Positions 11,132 to 23,196 are shown, numbered from the stretch's first letter. The stretch: 64,000 nt of DNA from Leptidea sinapis (GCF_905404315.1 NC_066275.1:1364001-1428000); one strand, 5' to 3'. Notes: generated by a model from the letters alone, not told the origin. A program made the numbers and translations.

Positions 11132-11904
11132 TATATTTCTTATAATTAGGATGATTTGAGTGAATGTATCTGAAAGCTATTGAATCAAGCTATAAGACCA
11201 TGCAAAATAAACCTTCTTATAAACAAAATAAAGGTCAGAACTTGGCAAGGGAGTAGTTTGCCGTACGGGTTATATAAAAAAAAGTATTAAATAGAGCTGT
11301 AATTATGCCTCTATATTTAACCAAATTATATCCATAATTACTTAAATATGGTGACAAAGCGAGAAAAAATTCCCAACTTCGACATCAATTTTCGGCGTGT
11401 CGTTCCTCTAATTACAGTTCTTTGGTCATGAAATTTTATACGTCGTTAATTGGGGGCTTCGTCCGCTAAATGCTTTGATTATTTGGTTCTTTTACATCAT
11501 ATAACAGAGCCTACTCATTAAATATGTAATATTATAATGGAAGGAAACATGATTATAATTATTCTTTACGTCAATGGTATCTCAAAAGAAAAGCGAGATG
11601 TTTGTGTCTTGGTTAAAAGAATTTTTAGTATGTATACTGAAAATTCTGAAAATATATTTTTCTGTGAAACCTACTTTAATATATATAGTACCTAAATATT
11701 TAATAAGGGCTTGATCTTGTTATTTAAGGATGAGATTATCATGATAAGTAACAGGTAAGTTCTTAATGTTATGTTTTAGTGTTTATGTAATTATTATTAA
11801 ATTAAATTAGAAAAATGTTTTTGTTTCATTTCGGCAGATAGGAAAAAAGCAGACAATTCAGATTGGTCTAATTAAAGTTTTGATTATGAAATCTCTATCA
11901 AATT
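11132..11904. other. AT-rich DNA, no gene seen
   Basis: No coding motif or shared repeat recognised. Confidence 0.45.
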
Positions 11905-12235
11905 AACAACTGCCGAAGCCTCTCACAAATGAATCACTATATCTCGAATTCCGAAGAATTGTCTCACCTGATTCCTGCCGCCACGCCACAAATTAGGATA
12001 TCATCCCCACCATCTGGATGTGTGGCGTTCCTCGATAGTGCGGTTTTCAAGGAACTTTCTTCCTCGTACTACAAAGCTATGGATTATAAGCTTCCTTGTG
12101 CGGTGTTTCCGGGACGATATCACATGGGTACCTTCAAAAAAATCGCCTGCATCTTCCTCAAAGACCAGCAACGCTCCAGTGATTTCTCTGGTTGTTGCAA
12201 GAGAATGTGGGTGGCAGTGATAAAGTTTTTTAAAT
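11905..12235 (+). pseudogene. LINE-B RT C-terminus, frameshifted
   Basis: Plus-strand copy of the LINE-B tail: ...ISSPPSGCVAFL in one frame and RFSRNFLPRTTKLW (about 12044-12085) in the correct frame. The frame is then lost before the expected NELPCAVFPGRY, which continues in another frame (LPCAVFPGRYHMGTFKK, 12090-12140). It ends VARECGW near 12218 without the usual 3' UTR, replaced by AAATAAATAAATA. 5'-truncated. Confidence 0.82.
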
Positions 12236-12754
12236 AAATAAATATTTTGTATCAATATTAACGAGATTTTGACTATGGGGTCTGAGGTATTAATTCATTT
12301 TGTATATGACTCACAATAAGATGTAATAAATGAAGTCACCTACACGCACTGAAGTGCATAAGTACACACCTGTTATACGAACCATCTGTCTTCAATACTC
12401 TGTACTTGAGGTAATACCACAGAGAGATCTATTTGCCAGCTCGATGGGATTTTTGGTCAACGAATGTAAGAAAGGATTTGAGAGTATGACGCCTGTAAGC
12501 TCTATAAAATAAGATACCTAGTTTAAATTGAAATTAAAAAGCACCCAAATTTCAATAGAGAAGACGGTCTAAAATTATCTAACACTTGGGATCCAATTAT
12601 CTGAATCTAAATTAAAACCCACAACTACACATACCAAAAAAGAAGAGGACACTTTCAATAAATTTTGCCAAAAACCATCTGTCTACAGCAAATACCACCT
12701 CAGAGGTAATAAATGGCGCTAAACTTCATAATGACAAATACTATCTTTGACTCC
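12236..12754. other. AT-rich DNA, no gene seen
   Basis: No recognisable feature. Confidence 0.4.
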
Positions 12755-12945
12755 TTTCATCTGCAGTTCCCCTGAAAACGAGATTTGGAAAGATCTTGAA
12801 ACGTCGGGTTTACTCAAATAAAAATGTAACTTTTACGCAAAAATCTAATGTAAAAACACTTCCAATTACACGCGTTTTAACCCTTTTAAAGTGTTTTATT
12901 TAAATGTATAACACTCGTGTTAATCAAAGAAAATACTAGATACCT
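12755..12945 (+). repeat. G-repeat copy 1
   Basis: Shares GAAACGTCGGG-like sequence, ATGTAACTTTTACGCAAAA, the GTGTTTTATTTAAATGTATAACACTCG block (12891-12917) and ATCAAAGAAAA with copies at 48960-49370 and 62910-63790. Class unknown. This copy is useful because it is uninterrupted at both sites where the other copies carry insertions. Confidence 0.65.
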
Positions 12946-13315
12946 AGATTATAATTTAGATTGTTTTCTTTCTTTAGTATAGTAACTTTATAACGCATGG
13001 GGGAGTGAGTCAGGGCACAGAGGACATATCCCTTCCTCCCCCTTACCTTCTTACCCCCCCCCCCCCCCCCCCCTCCACCTGCGACATGATACTAAATTCA
13101 TACCAAATTATGTCTAAGTCTTACCAAATAAATACATATAAATACCAAAGAAAAGACTTTTTGTCATTTTACGGAACCAACTCCGGTTTGGTCAAATCGC
13201 TAGATTTATTTCGAGAAATGATAAAACCGTGTTGTTATTTTAACATCCTCCGAGATATGATCAAATCACTGATTGTATCATATCTTATTATATATACGAG
13301 TATATGTATAAGATA
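12946..13315. repeat. Unassigned, with a 20-base C run
   Basis: Twenty consecutive C at 13054-13073 in otherwise AT-rich DNA. The 108-codon frame across it has no recognisable content. Confidence 0.6.
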
Positions 13316-13684
13316 TGATATAGATATATAAATTACGTGACACATTGTTTGTCCGCGATTGACTCTTAAACTAATGAACGGATTTTAATGGGGATTACTT
13401 CATGGAGCGCAGTTTAGTACAACTTGAGAGATAGGATAGTTTTTATTTCGATTTGGGACCTATAATTATATTTATTTTCAATATTTGTTTTGCATGGACA
13501 TTCTTTCTATGAGAAAATTTATTGACGCATGGTTTGACAGTTCTGCTGTGAGACAATTTCATTATTACAACAGGGAGCATATTTTACGAAATAATTATTG
13601 ATGTTACGAAATATTATTGACAATTCATAAAAAAACAGTATTTTATTTATTATGTACAGTACAACGTCTGACGAGTCAGCTAGT
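13316..13684 (+). mobile_element. Helitron-like element, family Hel-1 copy 1
   Basis: Starts AGATATATAAATTACGTGAC and contains TTTTATTTCGATTTGGGACC (13440-13459) and CTGTGAGACAATTTC. It ends GACGAGTCAGCTAGT (13670-13684). It is collinear with the copies at 24372-24722 (minus) and 55671-56022 (plus). No TIRs, and a CTAGT end after a GC-rich hairpin, as expected for Helitrons. Non-autonomous. Confidence 0.75.
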
Positions 13685-14660
13685 ATATATTTAATAGAAT
13701 AAATAAATAAAGTGGTCACCGCGCCTAAAGATGTTTTCAAATAATCACCTACGCGAGAGCACTGATATACACTTTAATAGATATACAAACAGGACAAAAC
13801 ATGTTGTACCAAACGCTTCATGATAATTAATTTCAAAACCATCGTTCAACCACGTAATTAAAAAATAAGTTTTCAAGTCAAAGAAGTAGAGCAGCTTGCT
13901 AGAAGTGTCAGTTTCACGGCAGGTAATTTATTATTGCGGACGATAACAGGGAACCGCTTATGCATACAAATTTCTTTAAGATAACCTTCATACTATGAAT
14001 AAAAGTTGTAAGGTAAGCTCAATATCTAGGTGATGACTCTTTATTATTTATTTATTTCGTGAAAAATATTATTATCGTATTTTTATTGAAATTATTGTAT
14101 ACTTAAAAGTTATATATTTTTAATCTAGTTTCAAAGTCAATTGTAGATATAATTAGATGACACTAATGATAATTAATAAGCGATTTCTGTGGCATGTGGC
14201 TTTTAGTGCCGATAGTAGCCAAGAAAATTTATTCTTACGAAGAAGTGTTTTATGTAATATTTATTATTTAAGTCCATATGTTATATGAAAATTAACATCA
14301 CGAAAGTAGTATTGATTCTTTAATCAGTATTTACCTGTGAAATTTTTCTTTAGTTGGCTTGTTGATATATGTAACAACACAATCTAATACAGAACACGAC
14401 ACTATTATATTTTTAAATCATATCCGTAAAAAACAGAACAATAACGATTAATACACTAAAATTAAAAACGCAGTCAAATTGGACAGGAGACAAATGAACA
14501 CTAAATTGTTTCAAAATGATTTCTTGGTCTTCATCTATACCATCTCTCTCACACCTAGGTTTTTAAGTAAGGATAGTTCACACTTTCAGACAGGGTTCGT
14601 CTATTAAGCCGACAAGCTCACAGCTATGGCGAATTTCGTCACAGCACACACAGTTCGGTA
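13685..14660. other. AT-rich DNA, no gene seen
   Basis: Nothing recognised. Confidence 0.4.
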
Positions 14661-14716
14661 CTGCGCCGGCACATGCGTAATGCGATCGCTGCACCGGCGC
14701 ATGCGCGATGCGATAT
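14661..14716. repeat. Two-unit 28 bp GC-rich tandem repeat
   Basis: Units at 14661-14688 and 14689-14716, both built as CTGC.CCGGC.CATGCG..ATGCGAT. They match at about 22 of 28 positions by eye. They sit in a GC-rich patch (14580-14760) of unknown origin. Confidence 0.75.
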
Positions 14717-15149
14717 CTGCGCAAATCTGTGAATCGAGGACCTATAATCGTAACCCCAACGTGATCTACAGAATCCACTATATAGAGGCGTTGTTTTATT
14801 GTTTAACATAAACCTTGTTGTTACTAACACACGTACACGCTATATATACAACAGAAGTATGATAAGGTGATGATATCTATCACGAGAAGTCATGTTATAG
14901 ATAACCTCAACTACTATCGATACTTATTAATATGTATAAACTCAATGTTATATCGTTTAAATTTAGATAAATAATATATATATTATAGTAAAATGCGGTT
15001 TTTAGCGATCTTTTATCAACACAGCAAAAGTAGTGCTTTCTCTGCCGTTCTTACAGTTCAATATGACATGGGAACCTTCAACAAACATACCTTATAATAT
15101 ATTCAAAGTCAAAAAATATATGTACCTATATGGTTATCCCTTAGATCAT
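14717..15149. other. AT-rich DNA with a scrap of LINE
   Basis: CAATATGACATGGGAACCTT (15059-15078) resembles the RYDMGTF segment of LINE-B, but the scrap is only about 40 bp long. Confidence 0.35.
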
Positions 15150-15308
15150 CTATATTATCTCTATTTTGAGCAATTCACGCACACACAATTTGCACACACG
15201 CGATTGTAAGACGTAGCTTGTCACGCACACTAAACTAATATTCCTGGCCTGTTTTAATCGGTTGTCTAACAGCAAGGGGCTCTATCTAGACGTATAAATT
15301 ATCTCAGT
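15150..15308. repeat. L-repeat copy 1
   Basis: Contains GTAAGACGTAGCTTGTCACG, CACACTAAA, and TCTATCTAGACGTATAAATT. The same words occur in the same order at 50190-50325. Dispersed repeat of unknown class, ends undefined. Confidence 0.6.
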
Positions 15309-15644
15309 GTAATAAAATCAAATTAAAATCACTTTATCGACGAAGGTCACGGAAATGACACTTATGAAAAAAAAATCTATACCATACTACGTATAAGATA
15401 GAGCCCAAGTCAAGTCTTATTTGACCCGGTTTAATTTTAGTGAAATAGAGATGGTTCCTACATACTTTTTCGTTTAAGTTTCGACTGTCACCATAGACGA
15501 AAGACCATAGTATCCCGCACATATAGACTCGCACTTGGCCGTTTTTTTCTTTTTAGGCGCTTTTTTAATTCTAATAGTTCCTATAAGAAGAGTGTGTACA
15601 CCTTTTAATAGGCCACTAACGCTCCTATAATTCCTCTTGTATTT

Positions 15645-15720
15645 CAAGAGAGTGAGGGTGGCGGTGATCACTGGACCTCAGCTGATCTGTAGGTTCGTTT
15701 GTCCCCCTCTTCCAATAAAA
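15645..15720 (+). mobile_element. LINE-B 3' UTR fragment
   Basis: GTGGCGGTGATCACT...TTCGTTTGTCCCCCTCTTCCAATAAAAGG follows the LINE-B 3' UTR with substitutions. Confidence 0.6.
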
Positions 15721-16599
15721 GGCTCAGAAGTTGCTACAAATTCAAATATTTTTATTCCAAATAGGATTCAAAATCACTTATTGAACGTCAAAAACTACCA
15801 ACCATTCAAAATAGACTGCTTCAGATCTGAGAAGAACGGGCGCAAAAAACTAACATCGTACAATAAAGATTAATAATTAAAGAGCCTGAGGGTGTTCGTT
15901 TCATTCTCAGTCTGTGGTATCATTAAGAAAATCGTTTATGTTACAATAACCTTTCCACCACACAAACGTTTTTTAACAATTATTTTAAATTTCGTAACGC
16001 GTTTGTTTTATACATTTTCTGGGATCATACTGTAAAAGCACATACATTGCCCAATAAAAGACTAATTACTAACTCAACTAAACCGAGTAGTAGGCATAAC
16101 AAGTTTATGGTTCACTACAGAATTGCAATGATTTTGCTATCACTGTATTTTAAATATGTAAGAATAAATTAGACTTTGTCGAAGGTTTCTGTCTTCAACT
16201 ATCATAGAACCAAATATAAATAATTCAAAGAGTCGTTAGCCTGATGAAGCTGTGAGTCGCTACGACTGTATTTAAATTCAAACTTGAATTTTCTATGACA
16301 GAACAAACAGAAAAGATTTTAAAGTTGTCTTGTGAAAAAGGAATTTTTCTATATATTTTATCTAAGGATTTTTAGAGCAAACGATCTAATATTTTAATAC
16401 ATTCCGTGCTTTTGGAATTTATTATACCGATTAATTGTTTTTTTTTTTGTTTTTGATCTAATTTTGTTCATTGAATAAATAAAATGAAAAATCTTTTTTA
16501 AGTCATCTATGGGGTAGCTTTACCCCGACGCGTTCCGGTTCCGCTCTAAGCCTTGATGTATGTTTCGATTGGTATTTGTTTGACTGTGTTCGATGACTT
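15721..16599. other. AT-rich DNA, no gene seen
   Basis: A GC-rich patch at about 16510-16550 is unassigned. Otherwise nothing recognised. Confidence 0.4.
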
Positions 16600-17117
16600 T
16601 TTGCTATCTTGTAGGTTGTGACATAAGTTGTAAGAAGTTTTAGGTAAAAACCGAACCAAGAAGAATCAATTAGTTTTTGGCAGGAAAGATCCGAATCAAT
16701 AATTCTGCCCGGAGGTAAAAGTTCATAATTAACAATGCCCGTCCAATCTCACCTTATACATTATTGCGTCTAAATGCAGGTTTGGCCACAGTCTGTGAAG
16801 CCGTGTGATCGGCCTTTAACCATGACCTTCTTCGGGCATTCTTATCATTCGTAATCGATTTTTCATCAACCAATCTTTTCAAAAACGACTGTGTTCCATA
16901 ATGTCTCAACAAAGAATCGCAAATGAGTACACGATTCCGTGAGTTTTCGGTTCCTTTGAGTGATTTCGTGTGGCACCCAAATATCAAGCTTTTTCATGTA
17001 ACTTATTTTTCAAATAGGTTCAAACTGTGTTGTGGCCGACTTCCAGTTCTTCAGCTATGTTGAAACCATTAATGTGCCAATCTTGCTCCTCTATTTCAAA
17101 GATGGCGTCCATTTCAT
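16600..17117 (-). pseudogene. mariner-like transposase relic (lineage 1)
   Basis: The minus strand from about 17117 encodes MDAIFEIEEQDWHINGFNIA, then ELEVGHNTV, matching the N-terminal helix-turn-helix region of mariner transposases. Further on are FLKRLV.DEK.ITND (around the first catalytic D position), RRRSW.KADHTASQTVAKP (about 16830-16770) and, after a frame change, NYELLPPGRIID (about 16719-16684). Stops and frameshifts occur throughout, and the second half of the catalytic domain is missing. The host target would have been a TA dinucleotide; ends were not identified. Confidence 0.78.
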
Positions 17118-17120
17118 AAT

Positions 17121-17852
17121 AATAATATAAATACTAGTAATCTAATTAAATTAATAATAGTTATGTAATTTATAATAGTAATATGGCAGACTGCATTTTC
17201 AACATCATAATTCCTGAAATGCAAACGCTTAATGCAACTTTATGTTACACTTATTACTGTTGCATTTTATTCTTTAAAGTAATAAAATTTATATCGCGAA
17301 TTTCTTCATAAGATTCACTCATTTTGACGGAAAGAAAAACAAATTAAAAAAATAACTGGAAATATCTTTTAGTAATTTGATTCTCTTTTATGGAATGTAA
17401 CATCTTTAATATCATAAAAATTGGCAAGACAAATTAGTAAAGCCAAAGAGACAAGTTTTTACATACTATTTGACCTATTATGTCTTCTATATAAGTAAAC
17501 TTTATGGATTTGGAATTTAAAATGGAGATAAAAGATATATTAACGGACGACATTCACTTATGTTAGATTCGTAGTTTAGTTCTATAATCTAATGTTCAAT
17601 ATCGAATAATGAAAACAGCTGCTAAGCTGTTGTTACCAATCATTCCCTGTATTCTCAGAATCGAAACAGAGCTTACTATCTAATTGCTCCGCGAACTTCA
17701 ATGCAAATCCTCTTTAATAATCGACGATCTGAGAAAAACTGCTTAACAACTTTTTTATTATTTTTGTTCAGTTTTATTTTCTTGTAAATCAGTTGGATAT
17801 ATACTCGTTTATATAATGAGGTGGATTTAAAGTGTATTTGATAAATTGTCTA
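17121..17852. other. AT-rich DNA, no gene seen
   Basis: Nothing recognised. Confidence 0.4.
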
Positions 17853-18078
17853 TGTTTTTTTTTTACATAAAAGAAGCAAACGGGCAAGGAATGGGATGGG
17901 AAGTGGTAAAGCAACCGTCTAGAGACATCCGTAACAACAGGTGTTAAGAGATGCGTTGCCGGCCTTTAAGGTGGAAGTATGCTCTTTTCTTGAAGGTCCC
18001 TAAGTCGTATCAGTTCGGGAAAACAGTAGCTGGTAATTGATTCTACACAGTGGCTGTGCCAGGCAAGAAATTTGAAAC
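17853..18078 (-). mobile_element. LINE-C 3' end, reversed copy
   Basis: T run, then AAGCAAACGGGCAAGGAATG, then GTTGCCGGCCTTTAAGGTGG (17953-17972). This is the reverse of the LINE-C tail (KGRQ region and 3' UTR). It ends where A-repeat copy 2 starts. Confidence 0.75.
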
Positions 18079-18083
18079 TCACG

Positions 18084-18375
18084 GTTGATGCCGGCTAGAT
18101 TATGGGTAACAACGGTGCCTATTTCAGCCATAAAACAGGAATGTGTAAACATTATTGTGTTTCGGTCTGAAGGGCGCCGTAGCTGTGAAAATACTGGGCA
18201 AATGAGACTAATATGAACATCTTATATGAAGGTGACGAGCGTAATTGTGATAAATAGTAATTTTTGAGATTTTTCTTGAATCCAGAGCGGTACTCCAGTG
18301 TATTGGGCGGAGCGTATCAATTACCATTAGCTGTTAACATTCTGCTCGTCTCATCCCTTATTTTCATAAAAAAAG
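18084..18375 (+). repeat. A-repeat copy 2
   Basis: From GATGCCGGCTAGATTATGGG (18085-18104) to TTATTTTCATAAAAAAAGAG. More diverged than most; the 3' stem is eroded. Confidence 0.82.
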
Positions 18376-19682
18376 AGAGAACCCACATCTCTAAGCAACG
18401 CCAACGAATCAAGCCGATCGGAGATGACTTGATCGTCGATTATTCTAGCCGCTCTTCGTTGTTTGCGGGTCAAATGTAAGAAACTGAGAACAGTAATCCA
18501 TTTTATTTTATCTTACAGTCTAGACTCGCCAGGAAATGCTGCCAGTATTACTTGTACATTTCCAAGCAGTAATTGCTTTACTACATTGAAATATTTACAT
18601 AATATGGTGCCTAAAAGAAGCCCAAATGTGTACTCACATTGTTCCCATATATGCAATGCTTACTTATTAGGGATTGTAAGGAAAGGTATTGACCTTTCCT
18701 TAACTTCACAGTTGTCACGGAAAGGATACAATTATTTTAAGGCAATTCAAAAGTGACATTTATCGTTACATTTATCTTAACCAGATGCAGATATTTAAAA
18801 TTTCGTAAAAATTGCTATCGAAATATCGGAATTGCATTAAATCTTCCAGCACATATTTAACTATTAAAGATGAAATTTTAAAAAACCCTATTTAATTAAT
18901 GTTCATATACACAACCTCTGCCCAAATATTTAAATTTGTAGCTGCAATAGTGTATGTAGGTTGTGCATTGCTGAGTAATTCAGTAACCATGTATGTAATA
19001 TCGTCTTATTTGAATAAGCAATGTTCACACAACATGCGTAATTAATATACTTCTGAGTGGCACAATTACGTAAAAATTCAATATGCTTCGTAATCGATTA
19101 AAGTACCCTCGAATCCATCACTAGCATCGATACGCGATAACTCAGCCACAAAATCGAGTGTCAAGCAGTTTCGAGTGCTGTGGCACCGAATGATTAAACA
19201 GACCGCATCGAATCGAGAATCGAACTTAATTGCAGTGTAAAAACCGATTCAATGTACAATGGCTTCATTAGTAAACGTATTTCGGTTTGTATTGAGTGGT
19301 TTCGAATGTACATATTTAAGTGACAGCTCAAAGCACGCTTGCATAAAGAGTTGCATTTAATACAACTTTATTATGTTTTAAACCCAAAAATAAGGTACCT
19401 AGTGATGAATATAATTTAGTGGTCATTTTCAATGTCATAGAGATAGAGAACTCATAATTAACGATGGTTATTGAGAAGCATAATATTATCTCGTTTTTAT
19501 ATAATATCTGAACATGTAGGGAATAGAACTGTACACCACCACGGTGAAATAATTGTCCATAATAACGTTGACTACCGAAAAACACAGGTTTAAAATAATC
19601 CAGGTTTTTGTTCAAATTTATTTAAAATAATGTCTTATTCAAATAACTAAATCATGTTAATGAATAAATAGGGTAAACCTCA
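18376..19682. other. AT-rich DNA, no gene seen
   Basis: Open frames of 95-97 codons (18463-18756 plus, 19328-19615 minus) have no recognisable motif. A moderately GC-rich patch at 19085-19260 with repeated ATCGA words is unassigned. Confidence 0.4.
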
Positions 19683-20285
19683 CAGTTGATCCAGCTTGGA
19701 GTTAATATTGAAACTTCGCAGATTTCACATAAAAATTTACATAAAAAAATATATGAGAAATATAAAGATACTCGTCGAATCCAACTCGGATGGGCAGCGT
19801 TCGGGAAGCTCCGTAAAATCTTCTCATCCCAATTAGTACAGTGTCTGAAGACGAAGGATTTCAACCAGTGTGTGTTGCCAGTAATGACTTACGGTACGCA
19901 GACGTAGTCGCTAACTATGGGCCTTTTGAGAAAGCTCATGGTCGCTCAGAGGGCAATGGAGAGGGCTATGCTCGGAGCTTCCCTGCGAGATCTCATTAGA
20001 AAGGAGATCTGTAGGAGAACCAAAGTTACCGACATAGTACAAATGATTGTGAAACTGAAGTGGCAGTGGGCAGGGCACATAGTTCTACGGACAGATGGCC
20101 GTTGGGGCAGTAAAGTCCTCGAATGGCGACCACGAACCGGAAGCCGCAGTTTTGATAGGTCAGGATCGCCGGAATACGTTGGATGAGGGCAGCGCAGGAT
20201 CGATCGCCGTGGAAGTTTTTGGGAGAGGCCTTTGTCCAGCAGTACACGTCTTCCGGCTGATGATGAACTATAGACACAGCAAAAC
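19683..20285 (+). pseudogene. RTE-clade LINE reverse-transcriptase C-terminus
   Basis: Plus-strand frame gives RRIQLGWAAFGKLRKIFSSQ (about 19770-19828) and FNQCVLPVMTYGTQT. A TAG at 19905-19907 falls where the family has TW, and the same frame continues SLTMGLLRKLMVAQRAMERA, KLKWQWAGHI and TDGRWGSKVLEWRPRTG (to about 20140). A deletion removes the GRPPTRW..DL segment, and AGIRWMRAAQDRSPWKFLGE to VQQYTSSG continues in a shifted frame to the stop near 20259. The 3' end is a short TGATGATGA run, typical of RTE elements. A 24-residue stretch between IQLG and RRIQLG is not expected in the family. Confidence 0.88.
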
Positions 20286-20289
20286 TGTT

Positions 20290-21029
20290 GCTTTTTTAAA
20301 TTAAGTTGGTATAACATAATAGCATTGTTTTACTCATAAAACAAAGGCTCATCATGTCAATAGTGTTCGTCAAATCAAACGTGCTTATCATTTGGGGCAT
20401 TTTATAGTGTTTTTCTATGATTAGTGCGGTATTAGCTATAAAATTTATGGCTATTTGAATAATGATCAATCTCAATAATATATTGTGATACTGCACGTAC
20501 TTATTCTTAATATTCGTATATTAAATTACAATTTTTAATTTATTATTTTAAATTTCATTTTCTGAGTTGTTGTCATCTGGAAAAGGTGTTCATCATAATT
20601 ATATTTATTTTTGTTGGTTCTCGCATGTAAGGTAACATGCAGTATAATAAGCATCCATTTAATACGATCTTTTAAGCCATTCATCGGATTTTAATGCAGT
20701 TTTCAGCAATATATAGTGTGACTCAAGAGGAATATCAGGCTTTGCATGAAGAAGTTATGACGGATATAAAAATTCTCCCGGTAAGAAAAATGTCACAGAT
20801 TTAAAAAAAAACTCTCTTACGTTTTGTCTATTAGCAAATACTAGTTTAGTCTATTAACACATAATAATATTTTTTATATTTTTAAACCATTTTTGCAGCT
20901 TTATAGCGTGCACGCGGACGACGCATTTTATTTTTAACAAAATATGGTGACAGACTATATATTATTTGCTTTCTGGTTGGAACAAAATTTATCATAAAGA
21001 ATATGAGATATCTATACTTGTACATACCA
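20290..21029. other. AT-rich DNA, possible Helitron scrap
   Basis: ATCGGATTTTAATGCAGTTTTCAGC around 20690 resembles phrases seen in insect Helitron-like repeats, but no end was found. Confidence 0.3.
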
Positions 21030-21295
21030 GTCCCTTGCTCAGGATGCCGGCTAGATTATGGGTACCACAACGGCGCCTATTTCTGCCGTGAAGCAGTAAT
21101 GTGTAAACATTATTGTGTTTCGGTCTGTAGTAATGTATGTCTCAAGGTCTTATGTCGCAATTGTAGTGCCGTTCAGAATTTTTGCGTTTTTCAATCATCC
21201 TGAGTGGCACTGCATTGTAATGGCCAAGACGTATTAATTTCCACCAGCTGAACGTCCTGCTCGTCTCGTCCCTTATTTTCATAAAAAAGAAAAAA
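21030..21295 (+). repeat. A-repeat copy 3
   Basis: GGATGCCGGCTAGATTATGG to TTATTTTCATAAAAAAG, with an internal deletion around 21122-21155. The 3' stem is kept through two G-U pairs (GTGCCGTTCAG / CTGAGTGGCAC). Confidence 0.85.
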
Positions 21296-21302
21296 AAATT
21301 AT

Positions 21303-21470
21303 AAGGCAAGGTTTGATTGTTTGTTTGTTTGCATTGAATAGGCTCCGAAACTACTGAACCGTTTTGAAAAACTCTTTCAATGTTCCGAAACTACACTATC
21401 CCCGGGTGGCATAGGCTATATTACATTTAAAAAACATGGTATTCTTGCTAAAAGTCCAATAATATAATCC
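21303..21470 (+). mobile_element. Helitron-like 5' fragment
   Basis: GATTGTTTGTTTGTTTGC, then CGAAACTACTGAACCGTTTT and GGCATAGGCTATATT, phrases shared by many lepidopteran Helitron-like repeats. It is cut off by LINE-E copy 2. Confidence 0.5.
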
Positions 21471-21483
21471 AAGATGTAAAAAA

Positions 21484-22038
21484 AAAATGTTCGAGGACAA
21501 TCTCTAAGGGAAAAATTCAAAGATATTCATATTATGACCATGTACGGCAAATATATTTATAGCAATCTCCTGCACGTACATGAACATTATAATTTATACA
21601 GTAAAATAAGCGACAAACATAATTTCAACACTAGAAATAACTACAAGCTTATAGTGCCCCCTACTAGGCTCTGTAAAATAAACAATTCTTATGCATGCGA
21701 TGGTATTAAATTTTACAATAAATTACCAAAAAATGTATCTGAATTGTCAATAAATATACTTAAATCTTTTATTAAACGGAGACTTATGTCGAAGGCTTAT
21801 TACAGTATTGAAGATTACGTAAACTTTATTACAATATGGAATTGAATAGTATTTATAGTTGTTTTTTAAAGATTTTTATGGTTCAGCCTTGTATAGTTTT
21901 ACTTTATTTTAAAAATATGTATATGTTTAAACTTTTGTATAATTAATATGTATGTATCTGAATTGTATTTTTTGTGATTGACGTTGACGAGCAATCTTTT
22001 GATTTTATGTCAATAAAATATTTTTGACTTTGACTTTA
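21484..22038 (+). mobile_element. LINE-E subfamily 2, 3' end
   Basis: C-terminal coding region plus about 190 bp of 3' UTR, including GTGATTGACGTTGACGAGCA (21975-21994), ending in the short tail TTGACTTTGACTTTATT. Part of this UTR recurs reversed at 34355-34440. Confidence 0.75.
21488..21845 (+). CDS. LINE-E subfamily 2, RT C-terminal fragment (open)
   Basis: Open from about 21488 (RGQSLREKFKDIHIM) to TGA at 21843-21845, about 118 codons. It contains YIYSNLLHVHEHYN, FNTRNNYKL, GIKFYNKLPKNV and YYSIEDYVNFITIWN. These correspond residue block by block to the LINE-E copies at 31412 and 37203 (RQSLKEKFKEINIM, HYY.TRNK, IHFYNKVPATVQ, YYSTAEYLNDRTAWD). This is the thumb/C-terminal region of a Jockey/CR1-group RT. 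No start codon belongs to it because the copy is 5'-truncated. Confidence 0.78.
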
Positions 22039-22409
22039 TTAGTTAGTTTAAAACAAATTTATCCATGCAATTAAAGCTTGTTTAACTATGTATAATATAA
22101 ATTGTGAAGCTTAATTATTTAGATTACTAATACTGGGGATAAAGCGTTCTGTTGCATCGTGTGCGGTCGGGGAGGGACATACAAGAAGGATTGTACATGA
22201 GGATTAGAAACTCAACCTTAGAGCTTTTCCTCGATTTATAATGTCCTATTATATTTTATATCTTCCTTTATTAACTGCAAGCTTTTACAGTGTCTGTGTC
22301 CGCGTTATCTTAGGAATTTCGAGGAAAAATATAACCTACTATTCAGAGCCAGTGACAGAGTGTATAGTAAATAAACATATTCGCATTTTTAATGTTATTA
22401 TTAGCTACA

Positions 22410-22818
22410 ATGTATTACATAATAGCTTTAAGGGTAACTGTACACACTTTTATAATTAAGTGCCAGCCACTGTTCAGGCATAATCTATAAATAAATTTAA
22501 ATGTTTTATAAAAAATAATGGCTCTGTCGTAAATACTATTACTCCTCAGCTGAATATCTAAGTGATCGGATAGCCTGGGACTAGATTATAATTATTTTAT
22601 AGCGATAGAAATGACTGTACAATATTGTATATTTTTATTGAAGAGAGCTTAAAAATATAATGTTGGGAGAGTTTCTTGTGCCGTTTCTTCTCTCTCAGAG
22701 CGCCATTTGTTTCCGACGCGGTAGTTGTATCTAGTATATTAGAAATGACATCAAAAAGAATTCTAAAGGAATCAATTTTGAGAAAATAAATGCATTTTAT
22801 GCCCTTTTATGCCTTTAT
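22410..22818 (+). mobile_element. LINE-E 3' end, copy
   Basis: From TAATAGCTTTAAGGGTAACT through CCTGGGACTAGATTATAATT and CTCTCAGAGCGCCATTTGTT (22692-22711) to a TGCATTTTATGCCCTTTTATGCC tail. Same 3' end as at 31412-32012 and 37203-37888, truncated further into the coding region. Confidence 0.82.
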
Positions 22819-22905
22819 ATATAGTTCTTCTTCTGCCCGTGATGGCGAACGAAAACCACTATATAATTCTTTTTCACTCTCCCCTTTTTTCTTGCTCGTT
22901 AAATA

Positions 22906-23196
22906 GTGGGCGTCTCCTTTGCGCTGGATGCCGGCTAGATTATGGGTACCACAATGGCACCTATTTCTGCCGTGAAGCCGTAATGTGTAAGCATTATTGT
23001 GTTTCGGTCTGTAGCTAGTGAAATTACTGGGCAAATGAAACTAAACATCTTATGTCTAAAGGTGACAAGCGCAGCTGTAGTGCCGCTCAGAATTTCAGGG
23101 TTTTTCAATAATTTTGAGCGGCACTGCATTGTAATGGGCAGGGCGAATGTCCTGCGCGTCTCGTTCCTTTTTTTTCATTCTAAAAAAAATAGACCC
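22906..23196 (+). repeat. A-repeat copy 4, nearly full length
   Basis: Starts GTGGGCGTCTCCTTTGCGCT at 22906, ends TTCATTCTAAAAAAAATAG. Both internal stems are present (GTGCCGCTCAG / TTGAGCGGCAC). Confidence 0.87.

Noticed and set aside
19328..19615. 95-codon open frame, minus strand
   Set aside because: No recognisable domain; composition typical of chance frames in AT-rich DNA.
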